From positions 1 through 64,000 of the forward strand of contig CAJUFX010000006.1 in assembly GCA_910586395.1 (NCBI GenBank): a stretch of DNA of 64,000 nucleotides, given 5' to 3'. Both the position numbers and the translations under genes were made by a program. How positions within the stretch are numbered: the first letter of the stretch is position 1; the number at the start of each line of letters is the position of its first letter. Under the pieces are notes generated by a model that was not told the DNA's origin, made no database searches, and worked only from the letters and a program-made list of their open reading frames with translations. Shown one piece after another: positions 51,470-58,995 of this stretch. The DNA comes from an uncultured Bacteroidales bacterium. GTDB lineage: Bacteria; Bacteroidota; Bacteroidia; Bacteroidales; P3.

Positions 51470-53434
51470 ATGAAGTCTGATATGACGGACAGCATTTGTG
51501 CCACCGCGACCCCTGTGGGAAACGGTGGCATAAGTGTTATAAGGCTCAGCGGTCCGCGGGCCGTGGAGATTGCGGAAAAGGTGGTGCGTTGCCGGCGCGG
51601 AAGTCTGGCCGATTTGCCGTCGCACCGCGTGAAATTCGTGGAATTTGTGGCGGAGGCTACTGCGCGGGGGGCTACGGCAGAGTCGGAGGCTGCTTCGGTT
51701 ACGGCTTCAGTGGCTTCTGCCGCTTCTGTCGGGGCTTCGGAGGCTTCTGCGCCCGGTGCTTCTGCGGATGCGGCTACGGCTGCTTCGGATGCGGCTTCGG
51801 TTGCGGCTTCAGTGGCTTCTGCCGCTTCTGTTGCTTCTGTCGGGGCTTCGGAGGCTTCTACGCCCGGTGCTTCTGCTGTTGCGGCTGTTGCGGCCTCAGA
51901 TGCGGCTTCAGTGGCTTCTGCCGCTTCTACCGCTGTCGGGGCTTCGGAGGCTTCTGTGCTCGGCGCTTCTGCGACTGCGGCTACGGCTGTTGCGGCTGGG
52001 GCTTCGGCCTCAGGCGTTATGGCCGAAGTGTTGGACGAAGGCGTCGTGACGCTGTTCCGCGCGCCCCATTCCTATACGGGCGAAGACGTCGTGGAACTAT
52101 CCTGTCACGCTTCGCCCTATATCGTGCGGCGGCTGCTGTCGGCGCTGACGGCCGCGGGCGCGCGCATGGCCGAGCCGGGTGAGTTCACGAAGCGGGCGTT
52201 CCTCAACGGCCGCATGGATTTGAGTCAGGCCGAGGCCGTGGCCGACCTGATCGCGGCCGAAAACAAAGCCTCCCACGGTTTGGCGTGGCGGCAGTTGCGG
52301 GGCGGCGTCTCCAACGAGATGGCGGCCTTGCGCGCGCGGCTCGTCGAATTCGCCTCCTTGGTGGAGCTGGAATTGGATTTCAGCGAAGAAGACGTCGAAT
52401 TTGCCGACCGTTCGGCCTTGCGGACGCTTTTGGACGAAATAGCCGCGCGTGTGGCGGCCCTGCGGCGGTCGTTCGCCACGGGGTTGGCCTTGAAAGAGGG
52501 CGTGCCGGTCGTGCTCATCGGGCGCCCCAACGCCGGCAAATCCACGCTTTTGAACCGCCTGCTGCACGAAGAAAAGGCCTTGGTGAGCGAGATTCCCGGC
52601 ACGACGCGCGACACGATAGAGGACGTGTGGGAGTGGGAGGGTGTTCGCTACCGGTTCATCGACACGGCGGGCCTGCGCGAGAGTGCCGACCCCTTGGAAC
52701 TGGCGGGCATGGCGCGCACGAAAGAGAAGATGCGGCGCAGCCGGCTGTGGCTCTACCTGTTCGACGCCTCCGAAATGTCGGCCGAGGCGGCCCGCGCCGA
52801 AGCGTCCCGCTGGTATCGGGACGTGATGGGGGGCGGGGACGCGGCGGATGGCGTCTCCCCAAGCGCGCCCGTCGGGTCACCCGAAATTGGGTCACCCGAG
52901 CTCCAAATCCTGCTGGTCGGCAACAAATGCGACAAACTGGCGGCTTCAAGCCTTGCAAATGCTGTTGGCGGCGAGTCCGGCGCATCTGATGTTACATACC
53001 TTTCGGCTTCGGGGAATATTGATGACAGTCAAGGTGTTGCAGTCGCGGATGGCGTTTCTGAAATAGCGGCCTCTGGCTTGAAACACACCTCTGTCGGCCT
53101 GTCCGGCGCGGCGGGCGGCACCCTCGACCTCCTCTACCTGTCGGCCAAGACAGGGCAGGGCATGGACGTCTTGGAAAGCCGGATCAAAGCCCGTTGCGGC
53201 CTGCGGCTGTCAGAAAACGAGACCATCTTGACTAACGCCCGCCACGCGGAAGTGCTGGGCCGGTTGGCCGAAACCTTGGACCGCATCCTCTCCGGCCTGA
53301 CGGCCAACCTGAGCGGCGACCTCCTCGCGCAAGACATCCGCGAGGCCCTCCGCTACATCGGCGAAATCACCGGCGAAGTCCACCCCGACGAACTGTTGGG
53401 AACTATTTTCGGACGGTTTTGCATCGGGAAGTAA
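51470..53434 (+). CDS. mnmE: tRNA modification GTPase MnmE with large inserts
   Basis: 654 aa; the family norm is about 450-465. MnmE with MnmG adds the carboxymethylaminomethyl group to wobble uridine 34. The formyl-THF domain begins DSICATATPVGNGGISVIR; the G domain has GRPNAGKS (351-358), GTTRD (377-381), DTAGLRE (398-404) and NKCD (485-488); the C-terminal FCIGK motif is intact. Two regions are extra: 61-185, made almost wholly of Ala/Ser/Val/Thr with repeated VGASEAS and SVASAAS words, and about 454-476 plus 492-553 in the G domain. All catalytic motifs remain, so the protein is probably active. Confidence 0.95.
   Translation: MKSDMTDSICATATPVGNGGISVIRLSGPRAVEIAEKVVRCRRGSLADLPSHRVKFVEFVAEATARGATAESEAASVTASVASAASVGASEASAPGASADAATAASDAASVAASVASAASVASVGASEASTPGASAVAAVAASDAASVASAASTAVGASEASVLGASATAATAVAAGASASGVMAEVLDEGVVTLFRAPHSYTGEDVVELSCHASPYIVRRLLSALTAAGARMAEPGEFTKRAFLNGRMDLSQAEAVADLIAAENKASHGLAWRQLRGGVSNEMAALRARLVEFASLVELELDFSEEDVEFADRSALRTLLDEIAARVAALRRSFATGLALKEGVPVVLIGRPNAGKSTLLNRLLHEEKALVSEIPGTTRDTIEDVWEWEGVRYRFIDTAGLRESADPLELAGMARTKEKMRRSRLWLYLFDASEMSAEAARAEASRWYRDVMGGGDAADGVSPSAPVGSPEIGSPELQILLVGNKCDKLAASSLANAVGGESGASDVTYLSASGNIDDSQGVAVADGVSEIAASGLKHTSVGLSGAAGGTLDLLYLSAKTGQGMDVLESRIKARCGLRLSENETILTNARHAEVLGRLAETLDRILSGLTANLSGDLLAQDIREALRYIGEITGEVHPDELLGTIFGRFCIGK
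51650..52024 (+). repeat. Ala/Ser-coding repeats inside mnmE
   Basis: About three imperfect units containing GTCGGGGCTTCGGAGGCTTC followed by GCTTCTGC words, in frame, encoding residues 61-185. Confidence 0.85.
52868..52898 (+). repeat. CGGGTCACCCG palindromes inside mnmE
   Basis: GTCGGGTCACCCG at 52871-52883 and GGGTCACCCG at 52889-52898, encoding VGSPEIGSPE in the second insert of MnmE. Confidence 0.85.
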
Positions 53435-53605
53435 ACAATATATCATATTGTTTATTATTTTGTTACAAGATTGGGACGGGGTTGATAAATAAATGTGTTT
53501 GATTAATATACTGATTGTGTTAAAAGTGGCTTCGTTGTCGCTCGGAAATATATGAGAAGCAAGAGTACTTGTTAAATGTACAAATAAGATTAAAAACTTG
53601 AATAA

Positions 53606-54017
53606 ATGGAAACAGATGTTAAAGAGATGATTGAAGAGTGCGAAGACATTTTTATGCGGATGAAACTGGCGGAAAAGGAAGCAAATCAACAAATTGTTAA
53701 GTATTTCGATAGGATTCATGATAAGTTATTTGCATATCAACTTTTTTTTTCTTGCTGGTTATATTTCTTTAATAGCGATACCTTCAATACAAATTTCACC
53801 CTGGTGGTTGATAGTTCCTTTTAGTTGTATATTCAGGTTGTTATACATAGATTGGCGAATGATGGAAATTAATAGAAAGGCTTCAGATATAACAAATATG
53901 CCTTCTGCTGAAATAAAGCGACTATATAAAAAACAACAAAGCATAAATCTAAATTCATTAGAAGTAATTTTGGAGACAATAGTAGTGACGGTTGTTTTTT
54001 TGTATACTCTGCTATAA
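53606..54017 (+). pseudogene. Small membrane protein gene with frameshift at a nine-T tract
   Basis: Frame one (53606-53824) begins METDVKEMIEECEDIFMRMK and runs to KLFAYQLFF. A run of nine T (53742-53750) follows. Removing one T joins it to the frame ending at 54017, which gives two hydrophobic segments (FFFLAGYISLIAIPSI and WWLIVPFSCIFRLLYI), a basic loop with RLYKKQQS, and a last helix (ETIVVTVVFLYTLL). The joined protein would be about 136 aa. It could be phase-variable, decayed or a sequencing error. Function unknown; AT-rich. Confidence 0.6.
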
Positions 54018-54415
54018 AATATGATAACTATGGATTAAAAGGGGAAAGCAATAGCTAACATGAGCTATCGGATTTAATTGCAAAATAGACCTATTAGATA
54101 TTAGGTAGTGAAATCTTTGGAATGATTAAAATTATATACTTGTAGGGATTATGAGTTGTGTGGTTGAAAATGTTTTTTTGTGGATCAATGGACGAGGGGA
54201 GAGGGCATGTTCAAAAATATAAATGCAACTATTGGCCATGAGCATAGTCCAAGTTTGCTTAGTTTATTCAATAGCGAAATCATGACCGTTTTGGTTTAGC
54301 TAAACGATTCATGCCAAGTATACTTGAGCATGGCCGTGGTGCACGTGCTTAGAAAAAGAACACCGCTATGTACAATTATGGCGTGAATAAAAAGTGCGCG
54401 AAAGCGAATCATCTA
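54018..54415 (-). repeat. AT-rich gap with dispersed repeat, copy B (inverted)
   Basis: From 54236 to 54415 the reverse complement matches the repeat at 23590-23735: TTCGCTTTCGCGCAC, TTATTCACGC, ATAATTGT, CATGATTTCGCTA and AGCAAACTTGGACTATGC. The word CCAAGTATACTTGAGCATGG at 54314-54333 is a further related core. No gene seen from 54018 to 54426. Confidence 0.65.
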
Positions 54416-54426
54416 AATTGGGCGAT

Positions 54427-54737
54427 ATGGACATTACAAAATCGCAATACGAATATGCGCTGGACCGTGTGGAGCAGCTTTTGCCACTCGTAACCGACGG
54501 GACGCCAGCCAGTGACAAGAATGCCGTGGAACTCACCATTTTTTCCGATGTGGTTGAAGCCTACGAGAAAATCCACTATCCGATAGCCAAACCTACCATA
54601 GGCGAACTGATAAAGCCGTAAGCGACCCCTTGCGGGTCAGCGACTATATATCCGATCGCGCCGAGCCGACCTTGCTTATCGCCCGTGCACACTGTCTGGT
54701 TCTCGGTATCGCGCCCGTCGCCATACTGGGCTTGTAA
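54427..54737 (+). pseudogene. Broken HigA-type antitoxin gene
   Basis: The ATG at 54427 begins MDITKSQYEYALDRVEQLLP and continues AVELTIFSDVVEAYEKIHYP to IGELIKP, the start of Bacteroidota HigA-family antitoxins, then stops at 54621. In another frame RVSDYISDRAEPTLLIARAH and the end VLGIAPVAILGL run to a stop at 54737, matching the end of the same family. The first helices of the DNA-binding domain are missing between them, so the gene has lost an internal segment. No toxin partner was found. Confidence 0.72.
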
Positions 54738-54881
54738 GTGCGTCTGTGCCCTGCGAAAGCCGGCCAAGGCGTTCTCTCAACAAGTTGCTGTACTATCGAT
54801 TGGAAACTTCACTTTCCCAAAGATAAAAACAGGTGGTGTTTGTCAAGAAGTTCTTTTTTCAAAGTACGTTTTTGCGCCACG

Positions 54882-55007
54882 GCATAGCTCGAACAAGTTC
54901 GGCTCTGCTTGTGGCTGAATCAAAACGTTCGCTTTTGCGCACCTTTTCTCGCCTCAGCATAGCCCAAGTAAACTTGGTCTCTGCTTTCGGCTTAACGAAA
55001 ACGTTCT
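54882..55007 (+). repeat. Dispersed repeat, two tandem diverged units
   Basis: Unit 1 from 54882 (GCATAGCTCGAACAAGTTCG, GCTCTGCTTGTGGCTGAAT, CAAAACGTTCG) and unit 2 from 54957 (GCATAGCCCAAGTAAACTTG, GTCTCTGCTTTCGGCTTAA, CGAAAACGTTC), spaced 75 bases. Unit 2 ends directly at the -7 box 55008-55015. Confidence 0.75.
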
Positions 55008-55015
55008 TATATTTG
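55008..55015 (+). promoter_or_regulatory. -7 box at the end of the dispersed repeat, upstream of menG
   Basis: TATATTTG. Transcription would start near 55022, where an ATG at 55023 opens a 24-codon frame (MGILKNWPWKPN to NTPVRA, stop at 55095-55097). That small frame is too short to judge. Confidence 0.55.
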
Positions 55016-55136
55016 CAGGCGTATGGGGATTTTGAAAAATTGGCCCTGGAAGCCGAACATATTCTTGACAGTGAAGAATACACCGGTGCGGGCATAGTGG
55101 CGTTTCAACATAATAGAAAAAGCACAGGATTTCCGG

Positions 55137-55832
55137 ATGCCGAAGAGAGAGAACATACAGAGCTTGTTCGACAGTATCGCTCCCGATTACGATCGGTTGA
55201 ACCATATACTCTCGTGCAACATCGACAGGATATGGCGTAGGAAGGCCGTGCGGGAGATGATGGACGGGCGCTCGCCTTTGGCGGTGCTGGATGTGGCTTG
55301 CGGCACAGGCGACTTTACGATGGCGATAGCCCGGCACGCGCCTTGCGGCAGCCGGGTATTGGGCATAGACCTTTCTGAGGAGATGATGGAGGAGGGACGG
55401 AGAAAGATGGCGGCGGCCAATATAGAGGCCACTATGGAATATGGAGACAGTGAGGCCCTTGCTTATGACGACAATACGTTTGACCGTGTTTCGGTGGGCT
55501 TCGGCATCCGCAATTTCGAACATCAGGAAGTGGGGCTTAGGGAGATGAGGCGTGTGTTGAAACCCGGAGGAAAACTTGTGGTGCTTGAATTGTCGGTCCC
55601 TTCAAATGCTTTACTGCGTTGGGGCTACAAACTCTATTTCCTGCACGTCCTTCCGCTTATCGGTGGCATGGTGTCGGGCAACCGCAGCGCCTACGAATAT
55701 CTTCCGGCCTCGGTATTGAATTTTCCGCCGCCGGCCAAGTTCATGGCCATGATGCGGGAAGCAGGGTTCAGCGCCGTGCGTCACAGGGCCTTAACCTTCG
55801 GTGTCTGCCGGATGTATATAGGGGTTAAGTAG
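55137..55832 (+). CDS. menG: Demethylmenaquinone methyltransferase
   Basis: 231 aa, UbiE/MenG family. It methylates demethylmenaquinone with SAM in the last step of menaquinone synthesis. Motifs: FDSIAPDYDRLNHILSCNID at 11-30, the SAM loop VLDVACGTGDFTMAIA, GIDLSEEMME, YDDNTFDRVSVGFGIRNF and LRRVLKPGG-like MRRVLKPGGKLVVLELS. The AT-poor sequence is like the core genome. menA follows by 74 bases. Confidence 0.95.
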   Translation: MPKRENIQSLFDSIAPDYDRLNHILSCNIDRIWRRKAVREMMDGRSPLAVLDVACGTGDFTMAIARHAPCGSRVLGIDLSEEMMEEGRRKMAAANIEATMEYGDSEALAYDDNTFDRVSVGFGIRNFEHQEVGLREMRRVLKPGGKLVVLELSVPSNALLRWGYKLYFLHVLPLIGGMVSGNRSAYEYLPASVLNFPPPAKFMAMMREAGFSAVRHRALTFGVCRMYIGVK

Positions 55833-55906
55833 TCATTTTTCTTTGTTTGGTCAAAGAAAAGTCATTGCGCTCCTACGGCAATTAAATGAATTAACAATCA
55901 GGAATT

Positions 55907-56791
55907 ATGCGGAATAAGTGGATAGAGGCCATGCGGTTGAGAACACTGCCGGTGAGTGTGGCCGGCGTGATAGCCGGTTGCGGCTGCGCTGTCTGGCAGG
56001 GTGGCTTCAGGCCGCTGCCGGCCGCGCTGTGTCTTCTCTTTGCCCTTTGCGCGCAGATTGCCTCGAATTTCGGCAACGAGTACTACGATTTCAAGAACGG
56101 GCTTGACCGAAAAGGACGTGCCGGTTTCAGACGTGGGGTTACGGAGGGCGACATCAGCCCCCGCGCCATGAAAACGGCCACTTTCGCCACATTGGGCATA
56201 ACGGCGTTGCTCGGTTGCTCCTTGCTTTTCTTCGGCAACTGGCGGATTATCCCGGTGGGCGTCGCCATACTGCTCTTTGCCCTGGCCTACAGCACCGGGC
56301 CTTATCCCTTGTCGCATCATGGATTGGGCGATATAACGGTGGTGGTTTTCTTCGGGTTGGTTCCGGTAGCGTTTACCTGCTACCTGCAGACCGGCGCGTG
56401 GCATCATTTGCCGGAACTCCTTACGACCGCTTTGGCCATAGGGCTTCTCGCGGCCAACGTGCTTGTCGTGAACAACTACCGCGATATGGAAGACGACAAG
56501 GCGGTAGGCAAGAATACCACGGTGGTCCTGTTTGGCCGGCGCGTTATGGGCTGTGTATATCTGCTGTCGGGAATCCTTGCGATGCTGTGCATGGTTCCGC
56601 TCTGGATAAAACTGCCCTTATGGGCATTGGCCGTGCCTCTGCTGTATCTCCTCCTGCACGTCCTCACCTGGCGAAAAATAGTCCGCTCGCGGGGTTCGGC
56701 CCTCAATCCGCTGTTGGGCCGAACGGCTTTCAATCTGCTGTTTTTCTCCCTTTCGCTACTTTTCGTCTTTGTTATCTCAAGACAACTGTAG
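55907..56791 (+). CDS. menA: 1,4-dihydroxy-2-naphthoate polyprenyltransferase
   Basis: 294 aa with about nine helices. UbiA-superfamily prenyltransferase that attaches the isoprenoid chain in menaquinone synthesis. The first Asp-rich motif is NFGNEYYDFKNGLDRKGR (about 64-81) and the second NNYRDMEDDKAVGKNT (about 187-202). The N-terminus WIEAMRLRTLPVSVAGVIAG is typical of MenA. It pairs with menG, the next step of the pathway, on one likely transcript. Confidence 0.95.
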   Translation: MRNKWIEAMRLRTLPVSVAGVIAGCGCAVWQGGFRPLPAALCLLFALCAQIASNFGNEYYDFKNGLDRKGRAGFRRGVTEGDISPRAMKTATFATLGITALLGCSLLFFGNWRIIPVGVAILLFALAYSTGPYPLSHHGLGDITVVVFFGLVPVAFTCYLQTGAWHHLPELLTTALAIGLLAANVLVVNNYRDMEDDKAVGKNTTVVLFGRRVMGCVYLLSGILAMLCMVPLWIKLPLWALAVPLLYLLLHVLTWRKIVRSRGSALNPLLGRTAFNLLFFSLSLLFVFVISRQL

Positions 56792-57066
56792 GGGCGTGGC
56801 CGATGTTTGGGAATGTAACTTGATGCTTTTGCGCCGATGGCAGAGTCGTATTAACGGATGTCGATGACGGCCCGCTGTCAAAGGCTATCTGATGGATACT
56901 TGTCTCACCACCTAGAATTACTTCAAGCGGCTGCTGGATAAGTACAGGATAGTGTATGGGGAGATTGGGAAATAGCCTAATGGTCAAGAGTGGAGGAATA
57001 AATATGTGATATTTCATTGATTTTAATTTGTTTGAAAATCAATGTGTTAAATAAAAATAAGTAAAC
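56792..57066. other. Intergenic stretch, no gene seen
   Basis: About 275 bases that change from GC-rich to AT-rich. It marks the left edge of the AT-rich accessory island. Confidence 0.45.
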
Positions 57067-58398
57067 ATGATGCGAAAAAAGGATATAAGAAAGGTGGAAA
57101 AATGGAAAACGTCAAAGTTGTCCATGCATTTTCGGTTGGCTAAGCGTGGACTATTTGAAAATATGTGGCTGAACTTATTTGTGCTATTTTTGAGTGTTGT
57201 AGTATGCGGTCTAGAGTTTGGGCTCAATAGGAGTCTTTATTCGTTCGTACCTGTCTCGATTTTGTATTGCGTGTTTTTTTTATGGTGGCTTGGTATCCCC
57301 GAAAGAGATAACGATACTATTGTATCAATGGTTATTCATGATATTTTGGACGATATTGTGGAACAGGATGTCAGGGCGATTGGAACAAATGTGATTAAAA
57401 GTATGGTGAATTATGATACAAAAGGGACTTATGGAATAATTACAGCGAGTTGCCTGCTTGTACTATTGGATAATGGAGATGTTTGGGAATATCCATTTGA
57501 TTGCCGTGAAACAGAAAGTAAAGGCGTGTATGTGGTTGAATGTAAACGGGATTATACTGTAAGTACAAATCAGCAGCATATACGAAAGATAAATCCGAAG
57601 TGTTGGAACCGTTTCAATGAATGTTTCAAATTGTCAAAGAGAACTCTTTTGGGGGGATTGTTGGCGACTATAATAATTGTTGGATGTCTGATCTTTTTTG
57701 GTTCGTGCTATTTAGTAACTCATTTTAAATGGCAATACGTACTAGTAGTATTCGGGTATGTGTGCATTTATATCATGATGAAATGGTTGAGCAGGAGAAG
57801 GGTTAGAAGGGGAATGCATATAGTAGAAAATGTAATTTCGCTACCGATAGTTGTGTTTTATTTGCTTGTGCAATTCGTTATGCCTTTTATCACGATTGTA
57901 GGTACATATTTTTTTGTAGTATTGTTTGCGTTTGGCTTGCCTGCTACTATATTGATAGGATTTAATCATTTCGGTTGGCTGGCGTTCAGGTTGGAAACCA
58001 TAATATTTGTTGTGTTTACAATGGGGTCAATCATATGCTCTCATTGTTATGGGATTACCAAATGGATTGTTCGTTCTACACCTTTGCGAGATTGGGGTAA
58101 TCATACCTATGAATCTTACCGGGAGCAATTAGCGATATATTTGATACATCCTAGTAATGTCGTGTTTCTGTTGTATCTGATATATTTTGTGTTTTTATTG
58201 ATTTCTGGGTATTTGCAGGTGGAGAATGGAAACTATTTGATTTCTAAAGAAATAGATGAGTCTGTATTAAAGGCTTTTCTCGTGTTTATTGCCTTTACAA
58301 ATATGCGTATAAAGGCGAAGGATGCAGAATTTGATGTTCTAGAATTGTATCAACGGACATTGAAACATTTGTACATGATGAGTAAATATACATTGTAG
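57067..58398 (+). CDS. Multi-span membrane protein of unknown function
   Basis: 443 aa, strongly AT-rich. About eight hydrophobic helices: two near 32-72, then a soluble part with beta character (about 85-185, TYGIITASCLLVLLDNGDVW), then helices at about 195-215, 222-240, 258-305, 318-340 and 360-385. The C-terminus has KAFLVFIAFTNMRIKAKDAEFD. No family recognised. Its base composition matches the restriction-modification island, so it may belong to it. Confidence 0.65.
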   Translation: MMRKKDIRKVEKWKTSKLSMHFRLAKRGLFENMWLNLFVLFLSVVVCGLEFGLNRSLYSFVPVSILYCVFFLWWLGIPERDNDTIVSMVIHDILDDIVEQDVRAIGTNVIKSMVNYDTKGTYGIITASCLLVLLDNGDVWEYPFDCRETESKGVYVVECKRDYTVSTNQQHIRKINPKCWNRFNECFKLSKRTLLGGLLATIIIVGCLIFFGSCYLVTHFKWQYVLVVFGYVCIYIMMKWLSRRRVRRGMHIVENVISLPIVVFYLLVQFVMPFITIVGTYFFVVLFAFGLPATILIGFNHFGWLAFRLETIIFVVFTMGSIICSHCYGITKWIVRSTPLRDWGNHTYESYREQLAIYLIHPSNVVFLLYLIYFVFLLISGYLQVENGNYLISKEIDESVLKAFLVFIAFTNMRIKAKDAEFDVLELYQRTLKHLYMMSKYTL

Positions 58399-58435
58399 AT
58401 CTTCTGCCGTCTCTTTTAAATTAACAAAAGTTTAT

Positions 58436-58443
58436 TATCTTTG
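58436..58443 (+). promoter_or_regulatory. -7 box of the DUF5053-like gene
   Basis: TATCTTTG, 22 bases before the ATG at 58465. Confidence 0.65.
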
Positions 58444-58464
58444 TATCGTTAAAAGCAATCACCA

Positions 58465-58995
58465 ATGGCTGAAACCAAGCGGGAACTTGTCCGGATTAAG
58501 GAAGTCGAAGGGGCGCAGGTCTTCGATACGTTGAACTGTGCGGCCATAGCTAAGCGGTTCTTCCACCGGTCGAGGGCCTGGTTTATACAGCGAATCAACA
58601 ACAATATGGTGAACGGGAAACCGGTGTCGTTCTCTCCGGAAGAGTTGTTGAGGCTCCGGATTTCCCTCAAGGTGCTCGCGTCCGAGATAACGCGTTTTTC
58701 GTCTAACATCCCTAAAATACCTACCGATATGTCCATCAAAGTTTACGTCATAGACGACCCTATGGCCATCGATTTTTTCCAGAACGACGACCTTGACGGT
58801 TTCAAGGAATATCTTGCCGCGGACGATACGCTCGATTTCGGGGAGCCCGAATGCTTCGACACGGAGGCTGAAGCGCTCGCCTTTTGCGCAGGGATAGGCT
58901 ACGGCCTTGACGAGCGCGCCCCGGTGGAACGGTATCCGCTACGCTCGTGTGAGCCTGCCGATGTGCCGTTCATTGAGGCGATAGAGGAATTATAA
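58465..58995 (+). CDS. DUF5053-like protein with acidic C-terminal half
   Basis: 176 aa. Residues 25-75 (AAIAKRFFHRSRAWFIQRIN, then GKPVSFSPEELLRLRISLKVL) match the DUF5053 type common in Bacteroidota accessory regions and may be a DNA-binding helical unit. The C-terminal 100 residues are acidic (NDDLDGFKEYLAADDTLDFG) and end EAIEEL. The last six bases overlap the convergent methyltransferase gene. Function unknown. Confidence 0.65.
   Translation: MAETKRELVRIKEVEGAQVFDTLNCAAIAKRFFHRSRAWFIQRINNNMVNGKPVSFSPEELLRLRISLKVLASEITRFSSNIPKIPTDMSIKVYVIDDPMAIDFFQNDDLDGFKEYLAADDTLDFGEPECFDTEAEALAFCAGIGYGLDERAPVERYPLRSCEPADVPFIEAIEEL

Noticed and set aside
55023..55097. 24-codon leader peptide before menG
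   Set aside because: It is open and well placed behind a -7 box, but too short and without codon or family evidence to call a gene.
54833..55240. 135-aa open frame upstream of menG
   Set aside because: It begins in the dispersed repeat and runs into menG in another frame; the product has no recognisable domain.
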